A stretch of DNA of 64,000 nucleotides from Icerya purchasi (lineage: Eukaryota; Arthropoda; Insecta; Hemiptera; Monophlebidae), in assembly GCA_039619475.1 (NCBI GenBank), contig CM077115.1:419748557-419812556 (forward strand). The letters run 5' to 3'. Shown here one piece after another: positions 52,541 to 63,734 of this stretch. The position numbers and the translations under genes are program-made. Within the stretch, counting starts at the first letter, position 1. Every line of letters begins with the position of its first letter. Below the pieces are notes generated by a model that had not been told where the DNA came from, made no database searches, and saw only the letters and a program-made list of their open reading frames with translations.

Positions 52541-52811
52541 GGTGCATGGTAGCCTAGTAGTTAAGGTGCTTGGCTACTAAACCGGGGGACACGGGTTCGA
52601 GACCCATCTCGTTCCAGATCCGAATCATTCCCAGGTCTATACCTAATCTGAAATAATTGGGTACCAGAGAAATCTGGGAAAGTAAAGGTGGCCGAGAGAA
52701 AGGAACTGGCCCCCCAGTATTCTCATCAGATCCATTAGGCTTAGTACCATTATGGAAAGCTTAACTTCACAATTCCCGATGCCCTGTCAAGGGTATGGGG
52801 CTTACTTTACT
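52541..52811 (+). mobile_element. tRNA-derived SINE, copy 2, full length
   Basis: A 271-bp element bounded by a perfect 11-bp direct repeat. Near its start are a polymerase III A box (TGGTAGCCTAGTAGTTAAGG, from 52547) and B box (GGTTCGAGACC, 52594-52604) spaced as in a tRNA gene. The body follows (CCTAATCTGAAATAATTGGG, AGAAATCTGGGAAAGTAAAG, GGAACTGG, CATTATGGAAAGCTTAACTT), then a TTACTTTACT tail. The same body is present at 12057 (minus) and 19738 (minus). Intact boxes and identical target duplications mark it as the youngest copy. Transposition would depend on a LINE's proteins; which one is not shown here. Confidence 0.92.
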
Positions 52812-53117
52812 TATGACCGGAAACAAAATACATGGATAAAAGAGAAGACCGGACTCTGCGATGTGGAAAAAAATTGCCAAACTGAAGTGTAGTTGGGGTA
52901 ATTATTGAGATATCTCACTGTAGATCCAAAGTACATATATTTGACCATGGGAATTTTCTATACATTGATCCCATCTCTTGGATACTGACTGATTAGTAGA
53001 TTTTTCTGCTCAAGTAATTCGAAGAAATCTGCAATTCTTCTTTTTTTCTTACAGTTTTCGTCGCATAAATAATATGGAGAGTATCAGACTTTAAGTAACT
53101 TTGTTTTTATTCGACTG

Positions 53118-53260
53118 ATTATGATCGAAAAGTTTTATCTTATTTGGTTTTTCGGTCATGGTTATGCGACTAATGCGCATTTTATTATTTGCTTTCTGTG
53201 TTGGTGATCCGAAGTGTAATTTCATGCAGTCTTATAGCCGTTGACTTGTAAATTCCGAAA
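53118..53260 (+). repeat. 210-bp dispersed repeat, copy 3 (partial)
   Basis: GATCGAAAAGTTTTATCTTA, CATTTTATTATTTGCTTTCT and TTGGTGATCC follow the order of 42874-42990. Similarity ends near 53250. It is the most diverged copy. Confidence 0.6.
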
Positions 53261-53280
53261 TCTGAATCGGCCTTCGAATT

Positions 53281-53390
53281 CCTAATCAAAACTGATCAAA
53301 GTGTTTTCATTCGTAAAGAAGGATCGTAAATTTTAACAATGTACGTTTCTTCTCTACGAATGAAAGCACTAAGTTTGATTAGGAAACACT
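53281..53390. repeat. short inverted repeat (hairpin)
   Basis: CCTAATCAAAACTGATCAAA and GTGTTTTCATTCGTAAAGAA (53280-53320) pair with TTCTCTACGAATGAAAGCAC and TTTGATTAGG (53350-53388), allowing a short bulge. Arms are about 38 bp and the loop about 30 nt. It is probably a minimal foldback element. Confidence 0.6.
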
Positions 53391-53399
53391 GGAAATTCT

Positions 53400-55589
53400 G
53401 ACGGTGCTGTTGAGCGTTTTTTTTTTAGCGATTTCGATAAAAAGTATTTTGTATGAAAAGTAACAAAAGCGCACACAATTTATGTTTGATCAAAATGTTG
53501 ATAATATAAATTTAAAAATTCCTACACAACAATTAGCATATTTTATAGTCGTGAAAAATATTATCACGAATAAGAATTAAACGATAATTTGAAGTATTAA
53601 TAAACACCGCTGTTACAGATGGGCCGAAATAAAATGTACAACTTTTTGTAATTTGGAGCACTTTCTAATTAGGTTGGTAATGTTTGCCGGTTTTTAATAA
53701 TTTATTAAATGAAGAAATCGATTACGGGAAAAGTAGAGCCAAATCGGGCGACGATTATCCTACTTACAGTTGGTTCGGCGATTATCCTAAAAGAGCGATA
53801 AAGTTGTTGTCGGACGGTTTTCTTTTGTTATAGCCGTTTAATTCTAGCTAATTGCTTCGATACACACCGTAAGCGAACTTGTCTCTAAAGAAACAACGAC
53901 AGTCGCGGCCTTATTGGGGAAGCACCTGTAAGCAATGAGTAAGAGAGTGAGTTTATACGATGCGTCATGTCGTTCGGCCGGTGTGTTTATCGTAATTCTC
54001 CAATCTTTACCTCAAAACAACACCGCTAATTATTGAGCCATCTCGGCCGATTACTGTCATCCGGGTTTATTCAGTGGAACCCTCTCAACCGAATTTGATA
54101 GCCTAGAAAGTGCCCAGTACACCTTTCGATCGCCAGCAATTCGAAATACGCTTCGTTGAAGTTCAATCCGTTCATCGGAAACGGGCAGATTTTTTGATCC
54201 GGAATAATGAGTTCCATTTAACGTATTTCGGAAGGCGGAATATGTAACGGAATAAAAAGGAGCGTACGAGGCACGCTTCTGCAATGAAGGCAAAGAAGTG
54301 GACAGTTATGTTCTACCTCTTCGGTTGAACTGGAATCTCGTGGTATTCTACCTGCGGTTTAGTCGGTATTTGTTAATTTTCAGTCATCAAGATTTTCTAT
54401 CCAATCATTTCATTCTGCCTCAAAATGCAAGTTGCATCCTGGCTAATAGTTTCCTTATTTGAACTTTCCCGCATCAACGTGTTGTTTTTTTTTTTTTTTT
54501 TTTTTTTTTTCGTTGTCCTCACTACGATAACATGGGGCATAATGGATAAATTATTCCGAATTTTTCCTCCTTCAAGTCTTCTGATTTTTCTCTGATCTCT
54601 TCATTGGATTAAATTGTGAATATAAACCGGAGCATAGCGTTTCAGTAGAGTCCATTTACCATTCATGTATCATTGATTGATGTTCAGTTTCCTCGGAATC
54701 CTATTACTCTTAGGTGGGTTTTTCCTCTAAACTTAACCGATGAAAATTTTGTTCTGGCGTTTTAAATTCTTCCTTCATCACATCCTTAGCAATGAAAAAT
54801 CTTTTATACTGTTCATTTTTCCAGACTATTCTAGGTATATATTTAAAAATTTTTACCATTTTCAGGCCACGTCTTTCGGAAACGTTTTTTTTTTATTATT
54901 ATCCTTCTTCGCGACTACTTTTAGGATCTCACCCCTGAGTATTCCATCCCGAATAAAAACTCTTAGTTCAGGTAGGTTGAATATCATTACATTACTGCCT
55001 TATCGCTAATAAGTTTGTTTTCCGTTCTGGTCTTTTTGCTTGCGTCTCTATTTTTCGCTTTAACATTTGCAACAGTTTCTTAAGCATCAATTTTATCTCA
55101 GCCGTTTTTTTATTGACATCTCCTGCATTTTTAAGACGGTTCATTTTCCTTTCGTTCCAAGCTAAAATGCTCCTCCATCAATCGTTCTCCGCATTTCACT
55201 TCACTCATCATCAGTCGTGTTATCATCCTCAGTTCTTCCTTACCGCTTACAACTTCTGAATAATTCTATCACGGTTCTTCCTTGCCCGAATCAGGTTATA
55301 CCATCAGTCCTGCTTCAATGTCGATACTTTCTATTTCCTATTTTTTTGTCTATGACATCCTCATCTATTTATTTTGCTTAGTCGAATCTGTATTTGAAAG
55401 ACCGAATAGTTTATTAACTTTACTAGAAAACGCTTTAGCCGACGTTCGTTTATTCTATTAATCAATCTAAATTTTCTCTTAACGTTTCCTCGAATGGGAT
55501 TCTTCTATCTTTAGTAAATTTTAGTGACTGGTCAGATATTATGGTAAGAATAGTTTTTTAAGTACCTACCTAATAATGAAAAAGTTAAA
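53400..55589. other. unassigned DNA, possibly with an antisense ORF1 relic
   Basis: A T-run of about 25 bp lies at 54486-54510. From about 54560 to 55500 the minus strand has short open pieces rich in Lys, Glu and Arg, for example AGDVNKKTAEIKLMLKKLLQ near 55120. They could be a decayed coiled-coil gag-like ORF1, but no zinc knuckle or RT accompanies them. The 78-codon minus frame 54057-54293 has no known motif. Confidence 0.3.
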
Positions 55590-56655
55590 TCTTTTTTTTT
55601 TTTATTTATTTTAAGTGGATTTGTCAGAAAGGATATTAGTCCAGGAAATAGGAAGGTGAAGTAATACATTTATATTCTAATGCGATTAAGGACGGAGAAT
55701 GAAAATTCTTCAAAGGCAGGAATGACCGAAAAACAGAAGGAAATGAGAGAATACAAAAACAGCACCGATAAGGACAGTAGATCAATAGAAGGACGATTGC
55801 TCAGAAGAGAAGGCCACACATTCAAATAAAACATGATGATACCAAGATCATGAAGAACGCATGTGGAAGGGCAGTGAAAAGGACAAAATGGAGTAGATGC
55901 AGATTGAAAACCGAAAAAATGATGTCGGAAGGAGATTATAGTTAAAGCGAAGAAGACAAATGGCAGAGATTGTAGAGCGTTTAATATATGGCAAGTGTCA
56001 AGAAAACTATATGCGAGGATGAAGAGATGGCTGAATAATAGATAGATAAAAGGAGGCAGGATTAGAAAATGAAGAAGGATAGGAATTGAGCCGTAGTTTG
56101 GAATACTGAAGAGAAAGAACAGCAATGTTATGGGCTGAAAATGTGCCTAAAAATATGCCCGTGGAAATGAAAGAGCGGGCTAAGGAATCTACCACCTTGT
56201 TACAATACCCAAATGACCAGGAATCCACAGAAGATCGAGTGGAGGAGAATGAGATCATGGATGAGAAAACGTGTGAGAAGTATAATCGAAAGAGGGAGCA
56301 GAAAGAAACGATGAAATAGCTTGCAGAACACTTTTAGAATCGGAGATACTGAGGAAACAAAAAGAACGGCGCGTAGAATAGCAACAGATTCCGCATAGAA
56401 AATTGAACAAAAGAAGGGAAGATTAAAAGATCCCAAATGCAATTGAAGGTGGGACAAAAAGAGGCAGAATCAACTTGGCCCTTTAGAACCGTCCATATGG
56501 AGATATGTGAAGGAAAAAAAGAACTTACAAGCATAGGAGAATTCAGCTCTGGGGCGACGTGTTGAAGAATTAGAACGGAACGGTGTTAATAAAAGACAAT
56601 TAATAAGGCGAAGGAAACTGAAAAAAATCGAAAGAGAAATAACGGAGTACATATG
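55590..56655 (-). pseudogene. I-like family, relic G (RNase H and 3' end)
   Basis: Read on the minus strand, frames give LISFSIFFSFLRLINCLLL, HMDGSKGPS (RNase H start), SFVQFSMRNLLLFYA and a 151-codon piece ending FEEFSFSVLNRIRI with a stop at 55670. Corresponding blocks in the 1039-codon protein are FSFNFSSLLHPINC, STDGSKGPNG, SFCSIFYAESSAILRAL and SAISDRVRI. Several frameshifts break it. The 3' untranslated part runs to a T-run at 55593-55604, the former poly(A). Confidence 0.75.
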
Positions 56656-59600
56656 TTCTCTCTTTTCCTTCTTTGTCAGTTGTTTCTATTCTAGCAAGTC
56701 ATTCATTCCTATCTCGCACTGGATTAAAATATAATATGCTCCTTTTGAGCTATTACTTAGATTCCTTGATTGATTGGTTTGTTGCTCTTCGTTAGCGTAC
56801 CCCCCCCCCAAAAGAAAAAAGAAAAAAAAAGAAAAAAAAAGAAAAAAAAAGAAAGTTCATCATGACACTATAAATAAAAGGCGAAAATTGACGAAGACGA
56901 ACAGAAATAAGGGACGATAAAAAGTTGGAGTTTTATAATAAAAAAATCGCCATTTATGAAAGATAGAAGAGTAGGAAGAGAAACAAGCGAAGAGGATCGG
57001 TTACGCATATTAATGGAACTGTTAAAATACATATTTCGTTATTCAGCTGCAAATTTAAGGAATATTACTCGACACTGCTAAACGAACTTCAGAAATTTAT
57101 TTATTTTTTTGCCGTAATTTGCCTATGAAATAAACGTCCTACGTATTATAAAAAATAACAAGCTCAAACTCTTTTTTAATAACAAATGTAATCAATGCAA
57201 AAAATCTATTCGACATTTAAGTAAAATGCCGCGCGAAATCGGAATTATATAAAATGTATGAATTTCGCACATAGTATTACGGATGCAGATATATAATAAA
57301 CTTAAAAGTATGTATTTATAAATATCCAAACGTTATCAACTTTTATCGATATACCGATGAAACAAATTATGACGAAATATAACTTTTTTTACGAATATCA
57401 TCTGCTGGCACATCTTCTTTAAAAACAATTAAACCTAGATGAGTAACGGAAAAACGAGACTAATTATTTTTAGTACTACTCTTACGTGTATCGATTCTTT
57501 GTCGAATACATTAACAGTGTAAATCATCGAAAAAGTGCTTACACAAAAGCGGATGATCGTATCGTCGATATAATACCGGGTACGATTCTACGTCGGAATT
57601 ATCGACACTGATGAAAATGAAACGGAACTTATTGTCCGCCGACAGAGATAATTACACGTGATTCTTCAATTATTAGTTCTTTCAGCTAATGCTAGACAGT
57701 AGAGAAATCCTTGAATTGTACGCTCATTACCTTTATTATTTTCATTGAAACTCTTTCTCGCCTCATTCGGTATGCAGCAGGGGGTAAATTCTTCCATTTA
57801 ACCTTTGCCCGATTAAAGGCCTGCGCCGGCCTAACGAAGGGAAGCCCAGCGCAGCTCGCTCTTTCGGCGCGGTGAAATAAAAGCAGCCTTTTAAAGCGAT
57901 GCTTTGCCGGGACTCGTGTAAACTATAAAGTAAAAGTGGACCCCGGCTATTACTGAAACGTGACTTTTAAACCGAACAGAATGCAGCAGCTGAAATTTTC
58001 GAAAAATTTCTATACATGCCTGTCTGCTACGCTGTAAATAAATGTAGTGAAACTTCGACAGATGAAAACAATTAAAATTCTCGTCACTTTACCAAAACGA
58101 GCTAGTAGATAGATTAATACTCTACCCATAATGGGATTCTTTTTTTTTTTTTTTTTTTTTGGAGGAAGGGTTTTTAGAGATTTTAGTCAGTTCTGTCTAG
58201 AATATACGTATGTTGTAATCGCTTTTAACTTGATAATTTTTCTTCATACGCGTGGAAATTTCTTGATCTGCGTTTGAATAATCGATTTCAATTTTTTACA
58301 TAAGAGGTAAATGTCGAGAGATTTTTAAAAATTTCGTTTATTTAATTGGTAAATTCGAAAAAGTTTAGTTTCGACAAACCTCAGCCGCGATATAATGCAT
58401 TAAAAAGAAGTCGCTATCTACGTGGAAGTTGTAAAACATTAAAACCGGCGACCTAGATCGAATTTAAGTCGCTTTGGATTAACTTACTCGTACTTAAATA
58501 ATGATTAAAAATTGAGGTGAAAAAATCAAAAAAAAACCTTAAAAAAAAGTATTTGTAATTTAAAATGAAAAAGTTCAAATTTGTAAACTAGCTATACTCT
58601 ACGTCGCCATAATATCGATTATCAGACGGAAGGTACCTGTGATGAGTGCATTTTCGAATACCTAGAATTGAAAGTAAACATAAAGATTTATTTTAAATAT
58701 ATCTTACGCCTCTAAAGTTGTTTTCACAGTCGGAATGTTTCGAAAATTTCCAAATCCAGCTTTAGTTATTGTTCAGAGTTTTACATCAATTTCGGTTTTA
58801 TTCGGAATTTCGGTTTATAAAATTTCAGGTAAAAAATTTTTCAGCTAATACTATCGTATTACAATACTGAAAATCACTATTTGCGATCGGCATTCATAAT
58901 CCCTCCTCAAAAAAAAAAAAAAAAAAAAAAAAAGAATCTATCAGAATGCTTCTGCTCAACAGTTTGTTGTTTTTTTTCTGTTCCTTTTCTGTTTTTTTTT
59001 TAATGTACCAAAGTTTACAAACAACTTTCCAGCTTACAGTGGTAGTGTTAATATCAGCTATACAAATATTGTAAGATCAGGACTTAAATTATACTGTGTA
59101 TTGATAATTTAACCGTCGCTGTTTGTTTTTTCATGTTTTATTTTAGTGTCGTGGGACAACTTTATGTTCCTCCTATCTTGTCACACGCACACATTTTTCT
59201 TTCAGCTTTTTTATTTTCGCTTGCGATTCAGTATAACGAAGGGGTACTTATTCTTGCATAATTTAGTGGTAAAAGGGGGGAATGTATAGTGAAAACTTTC
59301 CGTATGTGATTAACGGCGTATACACTAGTAAGGTACCGTGTACATTATGCATACTGCGAGGATGTTGGTCTGCCGATCCTGCAGAAAAACAAATAAGTAA
59401 ATAAAGTGAAAAATGTCGAAGCCGTTTTCTTCCTTATCTATTGCGCAAAGTATGATTTTCAATAATTTTACAATAAAATAACAGCGGTGTAAAATTTACT
59501 AATGTACTTACATAAAATTCCTTAATAATAATAATAATAATAATAATAATTAAATGAACCGTACCAACGGTGTGATTTTATTCGTCATTTCAAGTTTATT

Positions 59601-60063
59601 ACTTGTGATGATACAATACATAATGCATGTAGAATAGAGCTCAAAAGGGTTTCGACAAAGGTGTCCAGCAAGACTTCTTCTTAGACGCTGATATATTTAA
59701 TGATATCTCCTGTAAGGGAATAACAACCAGTCATCAATGTGTAATTTTCAAAATATTAAAACGCACAATCGAAAAAAATATGCCAAAAAAAAAAAAACAA
59801 AAAAAAAAAACAAAAAAAAAAAACAAAAAAAAACAAAAAATTGAACGTATAAACACTGTAGCGAACATGTAGAACGTGCAATGTGAAATTTGTTTGTTTT
59901 TCAACTGTTTGTCGAGCGAGAAAATTCTAGTTTGCGATTAAATTGGCGAAATATTCTTTCACTTTTTTGTAACTTTTAGTTCATTTCTAAATATGCGCCG
60001 GTGTAGTAAATGACATTTGATGCTTCGTTAAGTTTTTATGTATTCTCGACTTTAAGTTTATTT
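56656..60063. other. unassigned DNA with simple repeats
   Basis: Contains a C-run (56802-56810), then GAAAAAAAAA units in tandem (56812-56854). There is a T-run at 58140-58160, an A-run at 58910-58933, an AAT run (59525-59551) and interrupted poly(A) with CAAAAAAAAA units (59789-59838). Several GC-richer patches (57780-57960) translate into nothing I recognise. Confidence 0.45.
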
Positions 60064-60459
60064 TTAAATAGCGAGAGAGTAATTTCTAACAGCTTCAATT
60101 AATTCCTCTACTTCTCGGTAATTTGTAAGTTGCAACGAAACCAATAAATGATAACGGTATAAATTAAAAAGCGAATAAAACGTAAATAATGACGTAAGTT
60201 CGAGTAAAGTAGAGAATAACTTCCGGGAAAGCATAGTCGGAGGCCAGTGTTTGGAACTTGCGGGAAAAAAATAAAAAAAATGTCTTACGAAATGCCAAAA
60301 ATAGTCTACCCCATTTGCATACTGCCGGTGTCTGTAGGAGGGTGCTTTGTTTTTGTAGATTGAATTACACCGGCCCGAACAGGTAGGGCAATTGAAACTA
60401 GAGTGAAGAAGCATGTGCACGTGTAAGCACGAAGACAAATCATCGCTTACACTGAGCAT
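60064..60459 (-). pseudogene. possible C2H2 zinc-finger relic (lola-like), uncertain
   Basis: The minus frame of 131 codons contains SSFNCPTCSGRC then IYKNKAPSYRHRQYANGVDY, about residues 24-55. In lola-type BTB zinc-finger proteins the alternative carboxyl exons encode CPxCGRxYKxKxSLxRHxxxECG. Here the Y-K-x-K...Y-R-H-R-x-Y part and the first CxxC agree. There are extra residues in the loop, and the final Cys is replaced (ANG in place of ECG), so the finger could not bind zinc as usual. No second finger follows. It may be a dead exon copy or chance. Confidence 0.25.
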
Positions 60460-61018
60460 TAAGCCAAAGCGAAAAACATACGATCAATTTTGAAAACAAT
60501 GTGCTACTTTGGCTAAAGAAACTCATCTTAGCGAAGCTAGTAGAAAAGCTATTGAAAAATTGCCGAATACACGAGAATTGGCTTTTATTTTATATTTTGT
60601 GTTTTCAGTTCTCTACATTAGTCGGCTCCCTGCTTGCTACTTTCGGCTTCTTGTTTGTTTTGCGTTTTTTTTTTTTATCGGTTTTATTGTTTACTAGTTC
60701 TTTGTATAATTTTTATCATAAAAGACCGTGTTTACCACCGTTTTGTTAGCTTAGTTATTTTTTGGTGATGGTCGGTGCGATCTGTTTGAAACGTGAAAAA
60801 TAAATAAATAATAACAAAGTATCTCCTCTGAATATTATTTAAGCATAAAATACAACTAAATATTAAAGCATCGAAAATGTTTAATATGTTTAATACAATA
60901 ACATGTGGAAGATACAATCTATGAGAGAACTTACCTAGTAGCGATCTGAGCGAGGAAAAATATCGAAATAGATCGTATATTAACTTATGATAATTTCAGT
61001 TGTAAATATCAAATATTG
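60460..61018. other. unassigned AT-rich DNA
   Basis: Two overlapping plus frames (60501-60749) show no motif. Nothing else recognised. Confidence 0.4.
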
Positions 61019-61026
61019 ATTTAGTA
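61019..61026. repeat. hAT target-site duplication, left copy
   Basis: ATTTAGTA, matching ATTAAGTA at 62885-62892 with one mismatch. Eight bases is the hAT rule. Confidence 0.7.
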
Positions 61027-62884
61027 CAGAGGCGGCGTAAGGTGTGGGCGATGTGGGCGACCGCCTAGGGCCTCGCAGTTCAAGGGGCCTTGCGTCTCGA
61101 AGGTTTATGCATTAGATACGTAAAAACCATGACCGAGACGAAAATATTTTACTCGTCATAAAACGATAAATATAATTAGCAACTCTCCGAACTGTCAATT
61201 TTTTTTTAGTTTAATTTTAATAAAGTACAATAGGTAGATGTCGCGACATGTGGTGAGTGCTGCTCTGTCAGTCGTCGATTTATGAACGTTTTGGGCTGTC
61301 AGAGTAAACTAATCAAATATATACATAGATCACATTAGAAGAAAACAACCTTATCGTACTTCTTGCTGTCACTGAAACGATTGGAGAATATTTAACTAAT
61401 GCAATATTGAGAGAGTTTGAAAAAAATGGCTTAAATATTCAAAACTGCCATGGTCAAGGATATGATAATATGGCAGACGTAAATGGTCCAATAATTAAAT
61501 ATTAATCCCAGGGTATTTTTCACACCCTGCGATTGTCATAACTAGAATCTGTTGCTGTTGGGAGGCGGACGAAATTCTTCTGTAGCAGCAAAAACCTTTC
61601 GATCTTATTCCGAAAATTTATTTGCTATTTTCAAGTTCCAGCAAACGTTGGAAATTAATCAAAAAGGCAAATTAAGGCTTACTACGAAGCCTTTATCAGA
61701 AACAAGGTGGGAAAGCAGAATCGAAGGATCGAAGGCCGGATTATTGCAATTTGATGATGTTGTTGAACGCATCGAAAGATTAAAAAATCAAACTATACAA
61801 TCTGGCACACTCAGTTATTGTGATTCGGTTTTCAATGAAATGTTTAATTCAGAATTTATATCATATCACATTACATGTATATAGTATACGATATTACTGC
61901 GAGTTAACGTCGTAAGCAAATTATGGCAATTTGTACATGTCCATTTAAGCATTGCTCTTGAATATTTGCGTACATTTTGTGACTGGGTCAAAGAATAACG
62001 CGACAAACTGGATTCGAAAAATGCTTGTCCGATGCTCGTCAATTTATTGAGAAAAACAGTTATGATCTACCAAAAGACTTTAAAAATAAAAGGGTAGCTA
62101 AAAAGAAGAAAAGGATATTCGATTATGAAGGCAGCGATCAACCTGTACAGTCTCCTAATAGACGGTATGAAACAGATATTTTTATAACACCATGATTGAT
62201 TCTATAATAAGCAATTTGGATTAAGATTTATTTCTTTTAATCAGTATTTTAAAAATTTTGGTTTCCTCAATGATCTAAACAAGTTAAAAAGTATATTCCC
62301 AAAAAGCAATTATTAAAAAACTGTCAAGATTTACGCACTACCTTGCGAATGGGTGAGAGCAGCGACTTCCAATCTTACGTAATTGTATGAAGAATTAATA
62401 ACAATGCTCACAAATTTACCCAACTTTATTAAAAATGTAAAACATCTGCTCCAATACATAATAGAAAATAGCTTGAAAGAAATTTACCCAAATATATATA
62501 CGTAGTCATTAAAATTTTGCTAACAATACCGGTAAAGCGTCCGCTGAAAGAAACTTTTCAAAATTAAAACGAATTAAAAATTATTTAAGAAATACAACGG
62601 GTAAAGAAAGATTTTCAGCTTTGTCAGTTTTATCTATTGAAGCAGATATGGCATCTAAGCTGAATTACGATACTATTATTAAGGAATTCAAAATACTAAA
62701 AATAAGGAATTTTGTTTCTTTAATTAATTTCTTTTATTTTTTGTCAAATAGTTTGCATTTTTATGAATAAAGATTGGACAGTTGCAATATATTTCTATTT
62801 TATAAAATTCATCTTCTTACCCCACCAGAGGGCCTCGCAAAATGTACATTGCCCACATGAAAATTAGGTCTTGCCCCGCCACTG
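61027..62884 (+). mobile_element. hAT DNA transposon, decayed
   Basis: The left end CAGAGGCGGCGTAAG and the inverted right end CAGTGGCGGGGCAAG form imperfect terminal repeats of the CAGNGGCGG kind. Just inside, the left has GTGGGCGATGTGGGC and AGGGCCTCGC and the right has the inverted equivalents ATGTGGGCAATGT and GCGAGGCCCT, so the similarity spans about 60 bp. Eight-base target duplications flank it. The 1858-bp length and the internal peptides show a hAT element of the group related to ZMYM1-like proteins that has lost its 5' coding part. Confidence 0.88.
61350..62710 (+). pseudogene. hAT transposase remnants
   Basis: Pieces in several frames keep the family order. First comes EYLTNAILREFEKNGLNIQN and CHGQGYDNMADVNGP (61385-61490; the GQGYDNxAxMxG block). 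Next is LSETRWESRIEGSKAGLLQF (about 61690-61760), then a 110-codon frame 61552-61884. ARQFIEKNSYDLPKDFKNKR and KKKKRIFDYE (about 62030-62130) follow. Last is SAERNFSKLKRIKNYLRNTT with ALSVLSIEADM (62548-62660), the carboxyl-terminal dimerisation block. The amino-terminal zinc finger and first catalytic region are absent and stops and frameshifts separate the blocks. No active enzyme can be made. Confidence 0.85.
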
Positions 62885-63734
62885 ATTAAGTAGTAGTCAT
62901 TTCGACGAATCGACGAATAAATAACATAATGAATCGGTTAGAACGATAAATAATTTATTTAATGTTAAAGAAAATAATGCGTTTATTCTAATTTAAAGAG
63001 TGAGAAGTATAAACGAAAAAAAAGGTAGAAGATAATTTTATTTTATGAAATAGGGATAAATTTTATACGAACATGATCTCACATACAAATTATAAAGAAA
63101 TATTTCGAACGATTCTGAACTCGTAAGGAAATGTAAATATGATGATTTAATATTAGTAATAAGCACATAAATGTATACATTTTTGTCGGATACGTAAATA
63201 TTCTTAATATTTCTGCATTCTTAAACAATAGTACACGTTTTATACATAACAGAGACGTTTGAACAGTTTCTAGTTTTGTCATAAATTTTATATACACATA
63301 TACATATATGTGAATATAATTATATATGGTGTGCAGAATTTTTTTTACTTTTCAATGATCTAAAATATTTCGGATGTAACTTTTATTAATTTTATATTTA
63401 CACGCAACAAAGTTTGTAAAAGTACCTGACGTTAAACTTACGTGAAGATACGAAAGAATCGTGCAATATGTTGTGTTGATGATTTCGACCAACAACGGTG
63501 GAATCGTAAATTTACCCGATCCGCATTTACTTTAAACTTGACAAACAATAAACCAGGCTAAAACACGCTATAAGCGTTATGTAAAAAGGACGAAAACGAA
63601 AGCAAGATAAGATATACATTGTTTCGGTTTAATGCAAAGGGATTTAAAATGGCATTCTTTGGCTGAAGCCTTTCTTCTATAACCAATCGAGCTTCTATTC
63701 CATTCATTCGGTCGGTGCTAGAATTTGACTAGTC
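62885..63734. other. right TSD and unassigned AT-rich DNA
   Basis: ATTAAGTA (62885-62892) is the right-hand hAT target duplication. The rest is AT-rich and unassigned, with a 72-codon minus frame (63079-63297) without motif. Confidence 0.5.

Larger units (their letters stand above)
52395..53010 (+). repeat. dispersed repeat, copy 2, split by a SINE-bearing segment
   Basis: Matches 49060-49245 at both ends (TTTTGATCATGTTAG at 52402; ATTGAGATATCTCACTG and TTGGATACTGACTGATTAG at 52905-52995). The intervening segment includes a T-run (52440-52456) and the SINE at 52541-52811. Confidence 0.65.

Noticed and set aside
52547..52612. A functional tRNA gene (A and B boxes)
   Set aside because: The boxes are there, but a non-tRNA body, TTTAC tail and target duplication follow, and related copies lie elsewhere. 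It is a SINE head.
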